Notes under the pieces: generated by a model | Told to the model about the DNA's origin: nothing | The model's input: the letters and a program-made list of their open reading frames with translations, nothing else | The model's database searches: none | Assembly: GCA_017590115.1 (NCBI GenBank) | Contig: JAGGNK010012003.1 | Location: 4,345-68,344 of the forward strand | DNA from: Montifringilla adamsi | Lineage: Eukaryota > Chordata > Aves > Passeriformes > Passeridae | Direction: 5' to 3' | Length of the DNA: 64,000 nucleotides | Shown here: positions 1-12,400 of the stretch, piece by piece | Position numbering within the stretch: the first letter of the stretch is position 1 | Layout: each line of letters begins with the position of its first letter | Made by a program: the position numbers and the translations under genes

Positions 1-322
1 CTGGATTTTGGGAACTGTTGCATTTCCTGTTTAATTTCCACCTGGATTTTGGGAACTGTTGCATTTCCTGTTTAATTTCCACCTGGATTTTGGGAACTGT
101 TGCATTTCCTGTTTAATTTCCACCTGGATTTTGGGAACTGCTGCATTTCCTGTTTAATTTCCACCTGGATTTTGGGAACTGCTGCATTTCCTGTTTAATT
201 TCCACCTGGATTTTGGGAACTGCTGCATTTCCTGTTTAATTTCCACCTGGATTTTGGGAACTGCTGCATTTCCTGTTTAATTTCCACCTGGATTTTAGGA
301 ACTGTTGCATTTTCTGTTTCAG
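1..322 (+). repeat. 41-bp minisatellite ending in the TEX14 splice acceptor
   Basis: A 41-bp unit is repeated head to tail, with units starting at 1, 42, 83, 124, 165, 206, 247 and 288. The first three copies have ctgttg where the next four have ctgctg. The eighth copy runs into the exon at 323. It has tttcagttcc where the others have tttaatttcc, so the functional acceptor is one member of the array. The array is cut by the left edge of the window, so its full length is unknown. Confidence 0.95.
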
Positions 323-453
323 TTCCACCTGGCAGGCAGTGGCCACCTGGGCTACCTGGCCTCCCTCCCAATAATTGGGGACAAAGATTTGGTCCAGGCT
401 GACGATGAGCCAGCATTTTCTTACCACGTGGGGCCCTACATGATCATGACCAA
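323..453 (+). CDS. TEX14: TEX14 window exon 1 (start of kinase-like region)
   Basis: Acceptor tttctgtttcag, donor AA|gtaagt, end phase 2. It encodes [16 protein letters not shown], then QADDEPAF and GPYMIMT, which I recognise as TEX14 just before the kinase-like domain. Confidence 0.93.
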
Positions 454-3400
454 GTAAGTGGAATTGAAGAGATTTTTAGCCCCTCTTTGTGCCTGTTGCA
501 ATCACACAGCAAATTGCTGAACCAGTGCTTTGTTTGGGTAATTTCCCACGTTTGTTCTGTGTTTGTTCCATGTTTCCTGCTTGCACCTTGTTTTCTGCTG
601 TTCATTGATTAATATCTGAGTCAGAGTGATGGCTGAGAGGCCAAGAACAACCCACAAGCAATATTAAGCCAATTTTGGCTGATTACTGGTGGCACTGTTT
701 CAGTATTGATCTTTTTTGTGGTGAGAAATACATTTAGGGTTGCAGAGATTGTGTTGTTCAGCATTTAATCCTTGTAAATCTCTGTCCAGGATTTCCTCTG
801 GAGATGCAGGTGTGCAGGCTGTGGTGAAATGAGACTTGCAAGGGCAGGCTGAGCATTCATTAAAAATCTTGTAATTGTTGGTAATAATTACAATAATATG
901 GTAATGTCTAATTACTGTGTGTTAAGCAAGTGGTTGTGTCTCAGAGGCAGCCAGAGAACTGACAAATTGGTGATTTAATCTCCCCAAAACTCAGATTTGT
1001 GTCACTGATGACCTATGGAGAAGGGAATTCCTTGTGGAAGGGGTGGGATTTTGGGCAGTGAACCTTTCCTGCTCCATCAACCTTCAGCAGGACGAGTTTA
1101 CTGTCAGTTTAAAAGAGCAAAATTTAAACTCCTGACAGTGGGAGGCAGCACCAGAGCACCACAGAAAATTCTTGGTAAGAATTTTTGTGGTAAAAATCAG
1201 CAAATAACCACATAACTGAGGGAAAAAAAAAAACCCCAAACAACCAAAAAAAGAGGGAAAACACTTCTTGGGAACATCTGGTCCAGATTCCTGGTGTTCT
1301 TTGCAGCCTGATGTGGGGAGGCAGCAGGGTGACAGTGAAGGAGCTGAGCTTCCAGCCCCAGCAGAAGAGCTGGAAGCTGCGCCTGGCTGATCTGCTGCTG
1401 GCAGAGCAGGAGCACAGCAGGTGGGGCAGGGGCTGGGCTTGGGATCTGCAGGGGTGGGGGAGTGGGATTTACCTGGGGGGAATGGGATTTGCCTCAGGGG
1501 AATGGGATTTACCTGGGGGGAATGGGATTTACCTGGGAGGAATGGGATTTACCTCAGGGGAATGGGATTTACCTGGGAGGAATGGGATTTACCTCGGGGG
1601 AATGGGATTTACCTGGCAGGAATGGGATTTACCTGGGGAAAATGGAATTTACCTGGGGGGAATGGGATTTACCTCGGAGGAATGGGATTTACCTGGGGGG
1701 AATGGGATTTATCTTGGGAAGAATGGGATTTACCTGGGGGGAATGGGATTTACCTGGCAGGAATGGGATTTACCTGGGAGGGATGGGATTTACCTTGGGA
1801 AGAATGGGATTTACCTGGGAGGGATGGGATTTACCTGGGAAAAATGAGATTTGCTTAAGGAAGAATGGGATTTACCTAGGGAAGAATGGGATTTACCTCA
1901 GGGGAATGGGATTTACCTGGGAAGGATGGGAATTACCTGGGAGGGATGGGATTTACCTGGGAGGGATGGGATTTGCTTAAGGAAGGATGGGATTTACCTG
2001 GGAGGGATGGGATTTACCTTGGGAAGAATGGGATTTACCTTGGGAAGAACGGGATTTACCTAGGGAAGAATGGGATTTACCTCTCAGCAGCGTTAACCTG
2101 GGGTTACACTTCTTCCCCAGATCAGAAATACAATTTTTTTCCCCACTCCTGATCTTCTAAAATCGAGTATTTCCGTTAAAAAATACATTGACGCTGAAAT
2201 ATATTCCAACATTCATGTCATATTGACAAAAGCAGGGCAGCACTTTCCTTCTTCTCATCTCAGATTTCCCTTGGAAATTTGATTTTTCCTCTCCCTGTGC
2301 AGCAAGCTCCGCCACCCTCACTTGCTGCAGCTGATGTCTGTCTGTCTGTCCTGTGACCTGGAGAAAACTCGTCTGGTCTACGAGAGGGTTCACTTTGGCT
2401 CTCTCTACAGCATCCTCCACGAAAGGGTAACTGCAATGCTTGAGTTTTAAATAATAATTAGTCAGAAGTTTAGTGACTAACATCTTTCCTCGAGAAGGCA
2501 AAATCCTCAGGGTGTATCTGAGTTTCTGGTTATTTTTCTTATTTTTTAAATAATTTTTTTAAATTAATTAATTTTAAAAATTGAATTAAAAATAAATAAA
2601 TAAAATTTAAATTTAAAATGAGCTACTTTTAAAAAAATTGAATTTATTCAATTTTTTAAAAATTAATCAAATTTTTAAATTAATTAAATTTTTTTAAATT
2701 TTAAATTTAATAGATTAAAAATTAATCAGTTTTTAAAGTAATAATTTTAAACTTATTAATTAGAATTAAAATATAATATAAATATATTAATAAAATCTCT
2801 ATTTTATTGTTGCCATTTGATATTTTTCTCTTCTTTTTAAGGCATTGTTACTTGATTTGCCACCGAGATCAAAACCCAAATTTCCTCTTTTTCCTCCAAC
2901 AAATTCCACTCGCTGCCTTCTCCCCCAAATCACACCCATAAGAGCCAACAATCACTTTCTTCCACCTCGTTTAATTTATCTTATTAATTCATTAATTTAA
3001 TTTCGTTCATTAATTTAACTTACCATTCAGATTTGGTGCTTTCGGGGTTGTTCTTTCAGCGTGCAGAGTTCCCAGTGCTGCAGACAGAGACCCTGGTGCA
3101 CATCCTGCTCCAGGTGCTGGATGCTCTGCGCTTCCTGCACTCCCGGGGCTTCATCCACCGCTCCCTCTCCTCCCTGGCCATCCAGGTCGTGTCCTCGGGC
3201 GAGGGCAAGCTCTGCAACCTGGAGTACATGATAGAAAGGTGAAAAAATTCCTCAGGGCTGCTCTGAAATGGGGTTTTTCCCCAAAGATCTGACACTGGGT
3301 TTTTAGGAATTGGGGCTCTTGCTGGAGGCCAGGATGTCACCATGGTATTTTATGGAAAAATCCATAAGAATATTTTATGGAAAATTCCTCAGGGCCGCTC

Positions 3401-6400
3401 TGAAATGGGGTTTTTCCCCAGAGATCTGACACTGGGTTTTTAGGAATTGGGGCTCTTGCTGGAGGCCAGGATGTCACCATGGTATGTTATGGAAAAATCC
3501 ATAAAAATATTGTATGAAAAATTCCTCAAGGCTGCTCTGAAATGGGGCTTTTCCCAAAGATCTGACACTGGGTTTTTAGGAATTGGGGCTCTTGTTGGAA
3601 GCCAGGATGCCACCATAATATTTTATGGAAAAGTCCATAAAAATATTGTATGAAAAATTCCTCAAGGCTGCTCTGAAATGGGGCTTTTCCCAAAGATCTG
3701 ACACTGGGTTTTTAGGAATTGGGGCTCTTGTTGGAAGCCAGGATGCCACCATAATATTTTATGGAAAAGTCCATAAAAATATTGTATGAAAAATTCCTCA
3801 AGGCTGCTCTGAAATGGGGCTTTTCCCAAAGATCTGACACTGGGTTTTTAGGAATTGGGGCTCTTGTTGGAAGCCAGGATGCCACCATAATATTTTATGG
3901 AAAAGTCCATAAAAATATTGTATGAAAAATTCCTCAAGGCTGCTCTGAAATGGGGCTTTTCCCAAAGATCTGACACTGGGTTTTTAGGAATTGGGGCTCT
4001 TGTTGGAAGCCAGGATGCCACCATAATATTTTATGGAAAAGTCCATAAAAATATTTTATGGAAAATTCCTCAGGGCTGCTCTGAAATGGGGTTTTCCCCA
4101 AAGATCTGACACTGGGTTTTTAGGAATTGGGGCTCTTGTTGGAAGCCAGGATGTCACCACGGTATTTTCTCCTTCCCCTTCTTCTCCTTCTTCTCCTTCC
4201 TCTCCTTCTTCTCCTTCTCCTTCTCCTTCTTCTTCTCCTTCTTCTCCTTCTTCTGTCTTCTTTCTTCTTCTTCTTCTCATCATCATTATCATTATTATCA
4301 TTTTTATAATGTTTTGTTTATATTTTACATTTAATTTTTTATTATTTTTAGGGGTTTTTTTTTATTGTAAAGTCCTTAAAGCAGGTGTTGCTTTCCCCAG
4401 AAAATCTTTGCCAAAAGACATTTACTGCACATTTCTATTTGCAGAAATGCCCTGAAGCTTTTATGTATTAAACTAAGAGCTGTAGCACACTCAGGTGTTT
4501 AAAAACCTTGCAGCTGAGCATGCTGTATGTCCTGATTTACCATTTTTTCCCCTTTTTGCAGCAAGGACAGTGGGGAGCACAGTGACCTGACCCGAATCCC
4601 CGTCCCAGCCCAGCTGTTCCGCTGGAGCTCCCCTGAAATAATCCTGGGCAAGCCTGGCACAGTCAGATCAGATGTTTACAGCTTCTGTGCAGTGCTGCAG
4701 GAGGCTCTGACAGGTCAGTGCCCAGCTTTGGGCTGGCATGCTTCAACTGGAAAAATAAACCAGGCCAAAAAAAAAAAAAAAAAACCCAAATATTAACGAC
4801 AATAATAGAGATTATTGGGAACTCCTGTAAAATGGGATCAGAAAACTTAAAGTTGTGTGGCTAAGGGATGAAATTAATGGGGGATATTGGAGAAATAAAA
4901 TGCTTTTCTGCTGTTTATTTTTCTTCTTCCTACCAGCACAGCAAAACATTCAATTAAGTCTTTTCAGTGTTCAAAACAAGCTTGTGCAGCTTTTATGTTT
5001 TTGATCTCAGTGATAACTTAGAGATAAGTTAATGTTACTTTATTATTGTAGCTGTTATTACAGATAATGTCTGTTCTGCATTCACTTTGACTATTCTGAC
5101 AGTGAAATGGGATAAACAATTACCCTAAAAATTAATCCCAGTGAAGAATCCAGAGCAGGGTTGTTTGCAGTGTTACTCTCCTCCAGATATTTCTGTCAGC
5201 TCCCTTGAAAGCACCCACTGCTGGAATAAGGCAGGGTGGAGATGCCAGTGCTTGTTTTTAATTGTAAAATAGGGGATGGACAGGGAATAATGTGATTTTT
5301 AAATTTTATTGCATTCTATTTTATCACTTTTTTTTTTTAAATTACATCAGGGAATGATGTAATTTTTTAAAAAATTAACATTAAAGTGCAGCTGGTGACA
5401 TAAAATCTGCACTTGTGTCTTGCAGAGAGCCCTCCCTGGAAAGGTGTGGAAGACTCAGCTGTGAAGCAGCTCATCCTTTCAGGGGAGCAGCTGGAAGCAG
5501 ATGTCAGGCTCCCCCTGCTCTATTATGATGTGGTCAAGTCAGGGCTGGAACCCAAACAGAGGAACCGCTCCATGAAGCTTCAGGATATTCAGTATGTCCT
5601 GAAAAATGACCTGAAGGTGATTCCCAGCCCTCTGATTTTGCTGTGTCCATTCAGATTCTGCTGAAATCTAGAGGAGGTGATCCAGCCTCCTCAGAAAAGC
5701 AGGCAGAGACGCTGAACTGACAAATACAATTGTATTTTGTTCCTTTTTTTTTTTGTTTTGTTTGTTTTGTTTTACAGGACTTGGTTAAATCTGAAAGTGG
5801 CCGCACTGGTGGAGTACCCAAAGCCCAGAGATCTGCTGTTCTTGCAGATGTGAACATCTGCTGGGCATCAGCTTTTAGCTTCCAGAAGAGAACAGTGGAA
5901 CTCCAGGAAAAAGAGATGAGCAGGGCTGGTGAGTTTCCTGGGGCAGGATGTCCTTCGTGTGCTCCTCACGTCATTCAAACGGCAGCACGCACAGATTTTG
6001 TGATGTAGGTTGAAAAAGGAAGCAGTTGTTTTTGGATTTTAGCTGCCACTTAATGCAGGCTCAGGTCTCTAAATCTGTTTTGTACAGGCAGAGTTTTCAG
6101 CAGAGGTGTCACACGCTGCTCGTGGAATTTCTGAATTCCCAAAATTCGCTCCTCGGCCTGCAAAAGCAGCACGGCTGTGGGATTCCTGGAGAAATGATCT
6201 CGTGTTTCCAATTGCATTTTTTTCAGGTGGCTTTTCTGCCCCCGAGGACTCTGTTTTGCCCAAGGAGAGCAGTGCTGTGGTGCTGCAGGAGGCAGCAGCC
6301 AGCGCAGAGCCCCCTGTGCAGGACAGCAGCCCCGGTGTCTCCTCTGAGCTGCAGACTGAGAGCGATGTGGATGGGAGCCTGTGCAGCTTTGAGATGAATG

Positions 6401-9400
6401 AAATCCTGGCCAGTTATCCAGAAGGTCCCCAAGACTTCCTGGAAGGAGGACCTGGGTCAGGCCAGGCTCTAAAGGATGCAGAAATGCAGCAGAAGCAAGA
6501 GCAGAGCCAGTGGGAGGGTGAGGAGGAAGGGGAATCCTCGGGGTCCAGCACGGGCTTCACTGGAGAGGAGGAGGAGGAGGAGGAGGAGGAGGAGGAAGAA
6601 GAAGAGGAGGAGAAGGAGGAAGAAGAGGAAAGGGTGAGAGAAGCCCCTGGGCTGTCCCAGGTGAGAGGAGCTGCTGGCAGGAGGCTGAGCAGCCCCTCCC
6701 AGAGCGAGCAGCACATCAGCAAGTGCGTCCTGAACCTCAAGATCATGCAGAGCATGCTGCAGCAGGCTGGGCATTCCCTGAGCAGGACAGAGGAGAAACT
6801 GGACAGGCTGAAGGCCATGGCAAAGCAGAAGAGGCTGCTCCAGGAGGTCAGGATGAACCTGCTTCCCAAGGAAAGTTCTCAGGGAAGACACTGGGATGGG
6901 TCTGATGCTACTTCCCAAAACACCATGAAGGTTCTTTCTGGAGTTGATATTTTTTTACACCAGGCTGTGGCTCCACCATGCAGGGACTACATTCCCCCTC
7001 CAGTAACGTGTCAGGCACCAGGCAGAGACAGCTTCCAGGCTGTTCCCAAGACAGCCAAGGAGAGAGAGGCAATTCAGAATGAGAAATGGAAGAGCAAAAC
7101 TGCAACCACCCATCGTGATGCGGGCTGCAGCCTGGGCAAAGGGCTGGATGGTGAAGTGAGCCTAAACCAGGAGGTAAAGTGTTGAGCAGGGGCCTGGTTA
7201 TCATTTCTGTGATCCTTAGCAGGAAAAAAGATGCAGGGATGGGTGGTGTGCAGGAGGGGGGGTGAATCTGTCCTTTAAAATGTGCTTTGTATACAGGAAT
7301 GAAGACAGCTCAGCAGTGCAGTTGTGTTATTTCCTCTTTCTCTCAGTCCTCCCATGACAACACTGATCCAGGGGCTCAGAGTGGGGTTAAAATCCAAATC
7401 CTGCACTCAAATGGAGATGGGAATAGCAGGGAAAAGGCCAGTGGAGAAATATTTCTGTTTGTGTTGAGGCCTGAGCTCTGATTGGGAAGGGCTTCTGAAT
7501 CACTTTCATTATTAAATTCATGGACCAAAGAGAAAGAGAAATTCAATTACATCTCTCCTGTCAGGATAATCTTGAGTCATTCATGTCCACTCATCCCCCT
7601 GGAAGCTTCATGTTTTGATTGCCTGCACTGAAACCTGCTATAAATCCAGAACAGAGTTATTGCTGGAGTTGTCACCCTTTGTCCCGAGCAGAGCAGCTAA
7701 AATAAAACCCAGGGATTAAAGTTGGTGCTGTCCTGTTCTGAGGCTGCATCGCAGCCAGCTCAGGCAGGAATTAGCAGAGTGCCCAGGGTGTGCTGAATCA
7801 TGGCTTGTTGGACTCTTTTCAGCATTTCCTCCCACACGTGTCTGCAAGATGCCAGAAAAAGTTCAACCTGCAGTGCCAGAGAGGAGCTGATTCACATCCT
7901 GCAGCAAGAAGGGGAGAGGAGAAGTGGTGAGTTTTGATCTTATTCATAGAAGAGTTAATTCTGACAGATTTCATCTGGAGAGAGACTGTCAGAGGAGGCA
8001 CATCAGGATCAAGGCTGGCATTAAATGTTCCTCAGGAAGGCAAAAGCCATCTGTGCAGAGAGGAGCCTGCTGTGAGTCACTGTCAGCTGCAGAGCTGCTG
8101 TGACAGGGCACTTTGTGTTAAAGAGTGCTGTTAGAAATGACTTCACATGCCTCTGGGATGGAGGTCAGTGGTCCAAAATGTACCAGGGCCTAAGGAGAGC
8201 AATCTGGGAAGATATTAATGGAGGTGGTTCTCCTCTCTGGGCACAGCCTCCTTCAATTCCCAGCAGAAATGCTTTTTTAATGTCATCCCTGTGTGTTTGT
8301 AAGCAGGAGTGGAAAGCACATCTTGAAATTACCTGGCAAAACTTTTGCAGATTCATGTTGGAAAGAGGGGGACAGAAACTTCTTTCAATGTTTGGTAAAA
8401 TCAGGAAAACTGCTGCAGTTTTAAAATTAATCCATGATCCATTTGGATCACAAAGACCAGTTGGTAAAGGTTAGAACAGAAATATTTGATGGTCAGTGGA
8501 GGTCAGGGAGTGAACTCTGGTGGGAGAATCATTGTCCAGGTCTGAAACTGTGATAAAACAATAAAACAATCCCCACATCAATGGTGATAAAACAATAAAA
8601 CAATCCCCACATCACCCATGGTGTGGTTTCGGAGCTGCAGCATCTGAAGGCAGCTGACAGCTCTGAGATGCAGAGTTGAATGTACAGTTTGTCTGGTTAA
8701 TCTAGAATAAACCTAAATAATTATCTGTGCTTTCCAAGCTCCTGGCAGCTCAATCTGCTGGCTCTGCTGGGTTGTTAAAAGGCTGAGAGCACACGTGCTC
8801 TAATTCATTTAAAACAGTTTGGAGCCTTTTCCTGGCTGGGGAATACTTGACACAATGTGCTCGGGCTCTAAAATAGTTTGTGCACTTCATAATCATTTAC
8901 TGCAGGTGCCATTCAAAACCAAGGGTGGAATTCTGCAGCAAAAAAAGCAGCGAGAAGAGGAGAGTGGTGCAGTCAGGATGGAGGAGTGAGTAAATCAGTG
9001 TTAAATCAGTGTTAAATCAATGTTAAATCAGCATTAATGTCAGAAATCTTGCTGCAGTGCAGAGCATTAAACTCAGCACATGAGGAGAGGTCTCTGTGCC
9101 TTAATTGCTGGAGCTCTGGGAGGCTGTTTTGGATGGAATCCAAACGAGTGGGATCCTGTGTCTTGCACACTCTGGGCATGGAATCATGCCAGGCACGTTG
9201 AGGTGGTTTGGTTTCTGGAGCTGGAGGGATTTCTAGCCTGGCTTTGGACAGTGAGTGGGTTCAGGAAGGGCAGGATGGCAGTGCCCAGTGGATGGCAGCA
9301 CGGGCATGGATAATAGAGAATCAAACCAGCAAAACCTCTTCCTGTACAGACTTGTCCATGTCAATTTGTGCGGGTTTTCAGCTTTATTTAAAAGAAAAGG

Positions 9401-12400
9401 AAGTGCTTAATTTAAAATAAGAGGAAGCGTTTAGCTCTTTTCATGACAAAGGCTGTGCTAACCTTTGCATTTCCAAGTCTGCAGGCAGAATTAAACACAG
9501 GGGATGCTTTGAAGGTCCAGATTCTGGGGTGTGAAGTGTTAATTTTGGGGTTTTTTTTTGTGCAGCTGAAGTCAAGCAGATGGCCAGAAGAGTGGCCTCA
9601 GGTCGGCTGGGGCTCAGCTGTCCCTACCCTGGCGGCGAGTGCACGTCTGAGAGTGAAGCAGAAAGTGCCAAGGAGCCCCCCCAGGCTGGAGCCCCCCAGA
9701 GCCAGGAGCAGCAGAGGGGTGGGTGGCAGCCCTGGGACCTGGGCTCTGAGGACACAACTGACTCTGGGGAGAGTGATCCGGACAGGACTTCCACAGGTGA
9801 GGAGGCTGAGGCATAAAATGCTCCGTTCTCTTTTTGTCCCCTTCCATTTCCAATCAGATTTCAGCTTCTGTGATTTTTTTATTTTTCTTTTTTACAAGAA
9901 ATTGTAAAAATTTTATCTTTTATCTTTGCCCTCAGGGCAAGTCAGTCACTCCTTGATGGGGATAAACAGAGATAAGATGAGTATTAGGTGTTAATAGGTG
10001 CAGAGAATGAGCTTGGAGACCTTCATCATCACTGATTATTGTTATCAGCATGAGAAACCCAAAGCTCTCAGACCCTTGAGAGTGCTATCACACTTTTATT
10101 TCTTCCAGTCTCACCACACTGCTGCTTTTTCTGCAGCAGCTCAGTGGGTAAAGCTTTTGAAAAAGTTCTGGACAAAAGAACAGGGCAAGGTTCCCCTGCT
10201 TAGATTAATTAACGAGGTGAGCATTTAAATGTCATTATTTCTCCGTGTTCCTGGCAGACAATTAGTGTCACTGTCTGCTCTCATTGATATTCCAGCAGTG
10301 CCTCAGATCTCTCACTTCACATCTCTTTTTTATTTTTTATTATTTTTGGTTAATAATTTTGTTCCATTCTGACATCCTAGGGAGGAGCTGCCAGTCCCCA
10401 GCACCAGATGAGCAAGCAGAGTCTGGAAAATCCATTCCTAAGAGTTCAGTCCTTCCTCAGCAAGCTGAGAATCTCTCTGGAGTATGTACAGAAATCCAGG
10501 GAATTTAGTGGCAGCTGCTTATCCATGGAAAAGTTTAGCCTGGTGTTACATCCTGAGCTGATCCGAGTAACAATTCCCCTCCTCCTTCCCCCTTTTTTAA
10601 AATTTTGTTTTATAAACCACCAAGGTAATGCAAGGAGCAGGAGGTGGGTTGAAAGTCAGTGAACAATTAAATAGAATTTCAGAATTTCAGTGGTTTTTAT
10701 TGGCTGAAATTTGTATTTTTTTTATTGCTAGAGAGTGGGATCATCCCAGGTGATGATTTCTTTCACAGGGACATTCAAGGGAATTACATTGTTCCCTTAA
10801 TTCACCTCCTGATGTGACTGAAGAATTCTTCACTCCTGATTATTTCCTTCCTCCTGCTCTTGAGGGAAGGTCAGAACCAGAGGTAAAAATAACATTTTTT
10901 GGACATAAGTTACACAACATGTGGTTTAATTGTGCTCCCATTTGATTTGAAGAGAGCTGTGGAAAATGGGAGATTTTTTTTTTCATTATTTTTCTTTTCT
11001 TTCAAAATATTACCTGCAAATTAAGATTTAGGTAAGAGTAAGCAAATTAATCTTCATTAATTTCTGGAAGATGCAAAACTTTTCTATTTTACTGCTAAAT
11101 CCAGTCTGGGCTGTTTGCTGATGAGCTCCTGAAAAGTTTCTCTCTCCACTCCCATTATTGGGAACATCATCCTGGGAGAGTTGTCCTGCCCTTTGCAGCT
11201 GCTCTGTCAAAAATTGAATTAAATTCTCTTTTTCCCCTTTTCAGACCTCAAACGCTGAGGGCAAAGCAGAAGATGTTTGTGCAGGCTTTTTACAGAAATT
11301 ACCTGCAGATGCAGCATCAGCAAGTCAGGCTCCAGGTAAATTGTTTTTTTTCTTGAAGCACTTCTGAGGAGGGACACGGAGTTGTGGCATTGATGTTTTT
11401 GCCAGCAGCTCTCCTGTCACAAGACTGGACCACCATTCTTCAGCCTCAATTGATCTCGTATCCCTCTCATTCCAAAATTATTGCTTTTGGGAGAGTTCAG
11501 GACATTTAGGATTTTGGTTTGGGCACTGCAGTGCCTGAAATAATTTCAGATGCAGTGTTTATGTACTTGCTGTGTTTCAGTTAAAAAGCCAAAACAAAAA
11601 CTTATTTGAAACCTTTTTATTTTTACCCTGGGGCGAAGTTTAATCTTTTTATGCAACTTGCTGTGGTGCTGGAAACTGAATTAGAGTTGTATTTACACAT
11701 TAATATTCTCATTGCTGGGAGGATCTTGGGCTTAAACCCAGTGAGAGCTGACAGAGTGTGTGTGCAGAATAATGGAAGAATCCTTGTTTCCTTCTTCTGT
11801 TGTCTCTTTTAGCTCAATTTTGTAAATGTTGTGATATTCCCCAGTGCTTCAGTGCCTGCCTGGCAGCTGTGCCATGTTTATGAAAATGCATCTTTAAAAC
11901 ACATTTGTCTCTCGATAACAACAAAGGTCACAAGAACTCAGACAGAAAAGAAAAAAAAATAAAAATTAATAAAGTCACAATTTCCTGTTCAATGAGTTGG
12001 GTTGTTTTCTTTTGTGCTTGCAAAAGCCAGTAACAGGGAACATTTGTTATTTGTATTCAGGAGGAAAAATACTATTCTGCAGCACAACACCACAGAGCTG
12101 TGGCAGTAACAAGCTGGGGGTGAATCAGCTGAGCCAAATGCCTGGAGCCAGGTAAAAAAACTCATTTTCATTGTTCCTTCAGGCATAAATTAGCTTTTAA
12201 AGTGTGCTCTCTTCATTAATTCTGCTTATATATCTAATATTCAAATAAGATGCCAGTGGTGGTTTTTAATGATTATCTACATAGCTCAGCTCCTTGCTAA
12301 GAAAATACAAAAAGGGATTTTCACAGGTCTCAAGGGGTTTTGTCTTTTGTAGAGTTTGGTGGGGGTTTTTTATGCCTTAATGAGGGAGCTAAAATAGGGG

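Noticed and set aside
1311..2152. Overlapping plus-strand open frames of 70-178 codons rich in [12 protein letters not shown] repeats
   Set aside because: They are the same 20-bp minisatellite read in three frames. The unit lacks stops, and the frames overlap each other completely.
1..4165. Regular direct repeats that could suggest a CRISPR array
   Set aside because: Units abut with no unique spacers, and the setting is vertebrate introns.
6414..6918. Minus-strand frames with poly-Ser and poly-Leu runs
   Set aside because: They are the antisense of the TEX14 glutamate run.
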